Shown piece after piece: positions 6,621-7,897 of a stretch of 7,897 nucleotides of DNA. The notes beneath the pieces were generated by a model, which was not told the origin of the DNA, ran no database searches, and was given only the letters and a program-made list of their open reading frames with translations. The stretch's first letter is position 1. Every line of letters starts with the position of its first letter. The position numbers and the translations under genes were made by a program. The stretch is from the NCBI GenBank assembly GCA_013214445.1, contig JABSPG010000166.1:1-7897 (forward strand), in the 5' to 3' direction. The DNA comes from Ekhidna sp. GTDB lineage: Bacteria; Bacteroidota; Bacteroidia; Cytophagales; Cyclobacteriaceae.

Positions 6621-7897
6621 CTACTGCCCAAAAAACGTGACCAGAACAGTGACTATCAGGATAGAAATTAAGATCAATGGCAGGATGTACCTCATCGCCA
6701 CTGATAGGTAGGTTCTTAAAAATGAATTCTCGTAAGCAGAACCAATCATAATCTCTTTATCTAATGATTCTTTACCCCATATGTAGGCCGCAAAGATGGT
6801 AATGAGCAATCCATTGAGAGGGAGCATAATATCATTGGCTACATTGATAACAAGCGTCATGAAATTTACCGATTGATCACTGCCTATGTATTGAATGAAA
6901 TTGGTCAGATATTCTGAATATCCATTGCCCAGCAGCGAGGGAACACCGCAGAGAAATACCACAATAGCTGTAGCAAGAACGGCTGGTCTTCTTTTTACTT
7001 TCATTTCATCTACTAGAAATGATACGGGAACTTCCATCATGGAAACCGTAGAGGTTAGTGCCGCAAAACATAAAAGCAAGAAGAAAAGGGTACCAATTAT
7101 AGCCCCTGCCGCTCCTCCTATGCTAGCAAAAACCTCAGGCAAGGACACAAATATGAGCGCTGGCCCATTGGAAACCGTACTCAGATCTCCATGTGTAATA
7201 AATCCCAACAAAGGAAAGATCATCAACCCGGCCAGAAATGCCATTCCAACATCTGCCACGGTGACCAATACTGCACTGTGAACTAGATTCTCTCCTTTTC
7301 CCACATAGCTCCCATAGGTGATTAAAGCACCCATTCCTAATGAAAGAGAAAAGAAAGCCTGACCCAATGCATTAAAAACGGTGGTGAGCGAAACTTCTGA
7401 AAAATCAGGAACCAAATAAAACTTGAGTCCATCAATCGCATTGGGCAGAAAGGCTGCATAGAGGAAGAGTACAAAAATCATCAAGATTAATGTCGGCATC
7501 AAAATCTTCGCGAGTTTTTCAATACCGGCAGACACTCCTCGAGACACAAAGAAACCAGTCAGAATCATAAAAATAAGTGCATAAGGAAACATCCGTGAGG
7601 GATCCGAGGTATAGCCTAAAAATTCATTTTGAATATTGAAATTGAAGCTGGACATTTCAAAAATGTAACCAAAAGCCCAAGCAGCTATCACATTGTAATA
7701 GGACAGAATCAGTACACTACTGATGATAGATAGGTAACCTACAAATTTCCATTGCTTGTGCCCTAGCATTTGGAAAGACCCTACAACATTCCGTCTTGCC
7801 TTTCGACCAATTGCCAGCTCTGTTAACATAACGGGAATGCATATGGTAAAGCAAAAGAACAAGTAGATGAGAAGAAATACTCCTCCACCTCCCTGAC
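6621..7897 (-). CDS. Sodium-coupled amino-acid/solute transporter, SNF (NSS) family, N-terminus outside window
   Basis: The frame is open from the right edge to TAG at 6621, giving about 424 residues; only the first 35-45, including TM1, are missing. The visible part begins QGGGGVFLLIYLF, the family's Gly-rich entry to TM2, followed by ELAIGRKARRN. TM6 carries GQAFFSLSLGMGALITYGSY and TM8 FAALTSTVSMM, matching the unwound TM6 substrate/Na1 region and the TM8 Thr-Ser Na2 ligands of LeuT and MhsT. A Ser stands where LeuT has Thr254. Counting the lost TM1, I find 11 membrane segments, the MhsT-like arrangement rather than 12. Members import amino acids or related solutes with sodium across the inner membrane; the substrate cannot be read here. 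The frame also contains an apparent start near 7862, but that would remove TM1 and part of TM2, so it is not the true start. No link to the neighbouring module is evident. Confidence 0.92.
   Translation of the reverse strand, partial: QGGGGVFLLIYLFFCFTICIPVMLTELAIGRKARRNVVGSFQMLGHKQWKFVGYLSIISSVLILSYYNVIAAWAFGYIFEMSSFNFNIQNEFLGYTSDPSRMFPYALIFMILTGFFVSRGVSAGIEKLAKILMPTLILMIFVLFLYAAFLPNAIDGLKFYLVPDFSEVSLTTVFNALGQAFFSLSLGMGALITYGSYVGKGENLVHSAVLVTVADVGMAFLAGLMIFPLLGFITHGDLSTVSNGPALIFVSLPEVFASIGGAAGAIIGTLFFLLLCFAALTSTVSMMEVPVSFLVDEMKVKRRPAVLATAIVVFLCGVPSLLGNGYSEYLTNFIQYIGSDQSVNFMTLVINVANDIMLPLNGLLITIFAAYIWGKESLDKEIMIGSAYENSFLRTYLSVAMRYILPLILISILIVTVLVTFFGQ

Noticed and set aside
6895..7281. Plus-strand frame of 128 codons opposite the transporter
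   Set aside because: It is low-complexity Thr/Ala/Pro sequence antisense to conserved membrane segments, with no promoter or start signal.

Overview
The window looks like a chromosomal segment from a member of the Bacteroidota, probably a marine Cytophagales-type bacterium. The basis is protein style, AT-rich intergenic DNA and starts without clear Shine-Dalgarno sequences; this is inference, since no rRNA or other marker is present. It holds five gene loci, both outermost ones cut by the window edges, and no tRNA, rRNA, CRISPR array or insertion sequence that I can see.

Positions 5549 down to 1 (minus strand) form a three-gene membrane module. First is a YqiJ-like membrane protein with an OB-fold/NfeD-like tail (5549-4926). 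Next, 7 nt later, is a YqiK-like flotillin/SPFH protein (4918-2786). After a 107-nt gap with two hairpins comes a very large coiled-coil protein of the 'DNA repair ATPase' (DUF3686) family (2678 to beyond the left edge). The first two are homologues of E. coli YqiJ and YqiK. From general knowledge, the ATPase is a recurrent neighbour of this pair in other bacteria. A joint role in membrane microdomain or envelope maintenance is plausible but inferred.

The most striking feature is an in-frame UAG at codon 121 of the flotillin gene. The reading frame on both sides is the same, with no insertion or deletion, and the stop falls where homologues have a sense codon, probably Gln (CAG to TAG). The remaining 589 codons are intact and family-like. 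The gene is therefore a very recent nonsense pseudogene, a readthrough/suppression case, or a base-call error. TAG also ends two other genes here, which argues against general recoding.

Positions 5550-5756 are a divergent control region. On its right, on the plus strand, is an XRE regulator with a degenerate S24/LexA-like sensor domain (5757-6527). It is a candidate regulator of the module by position only. Convergent to it is an SNF/NSS-type sodium-coupled amino-acid transporter (minus strand, 7897-6621) that lacks only its N-terminus, including TM1, in this window. It is probably unrelated to the module.
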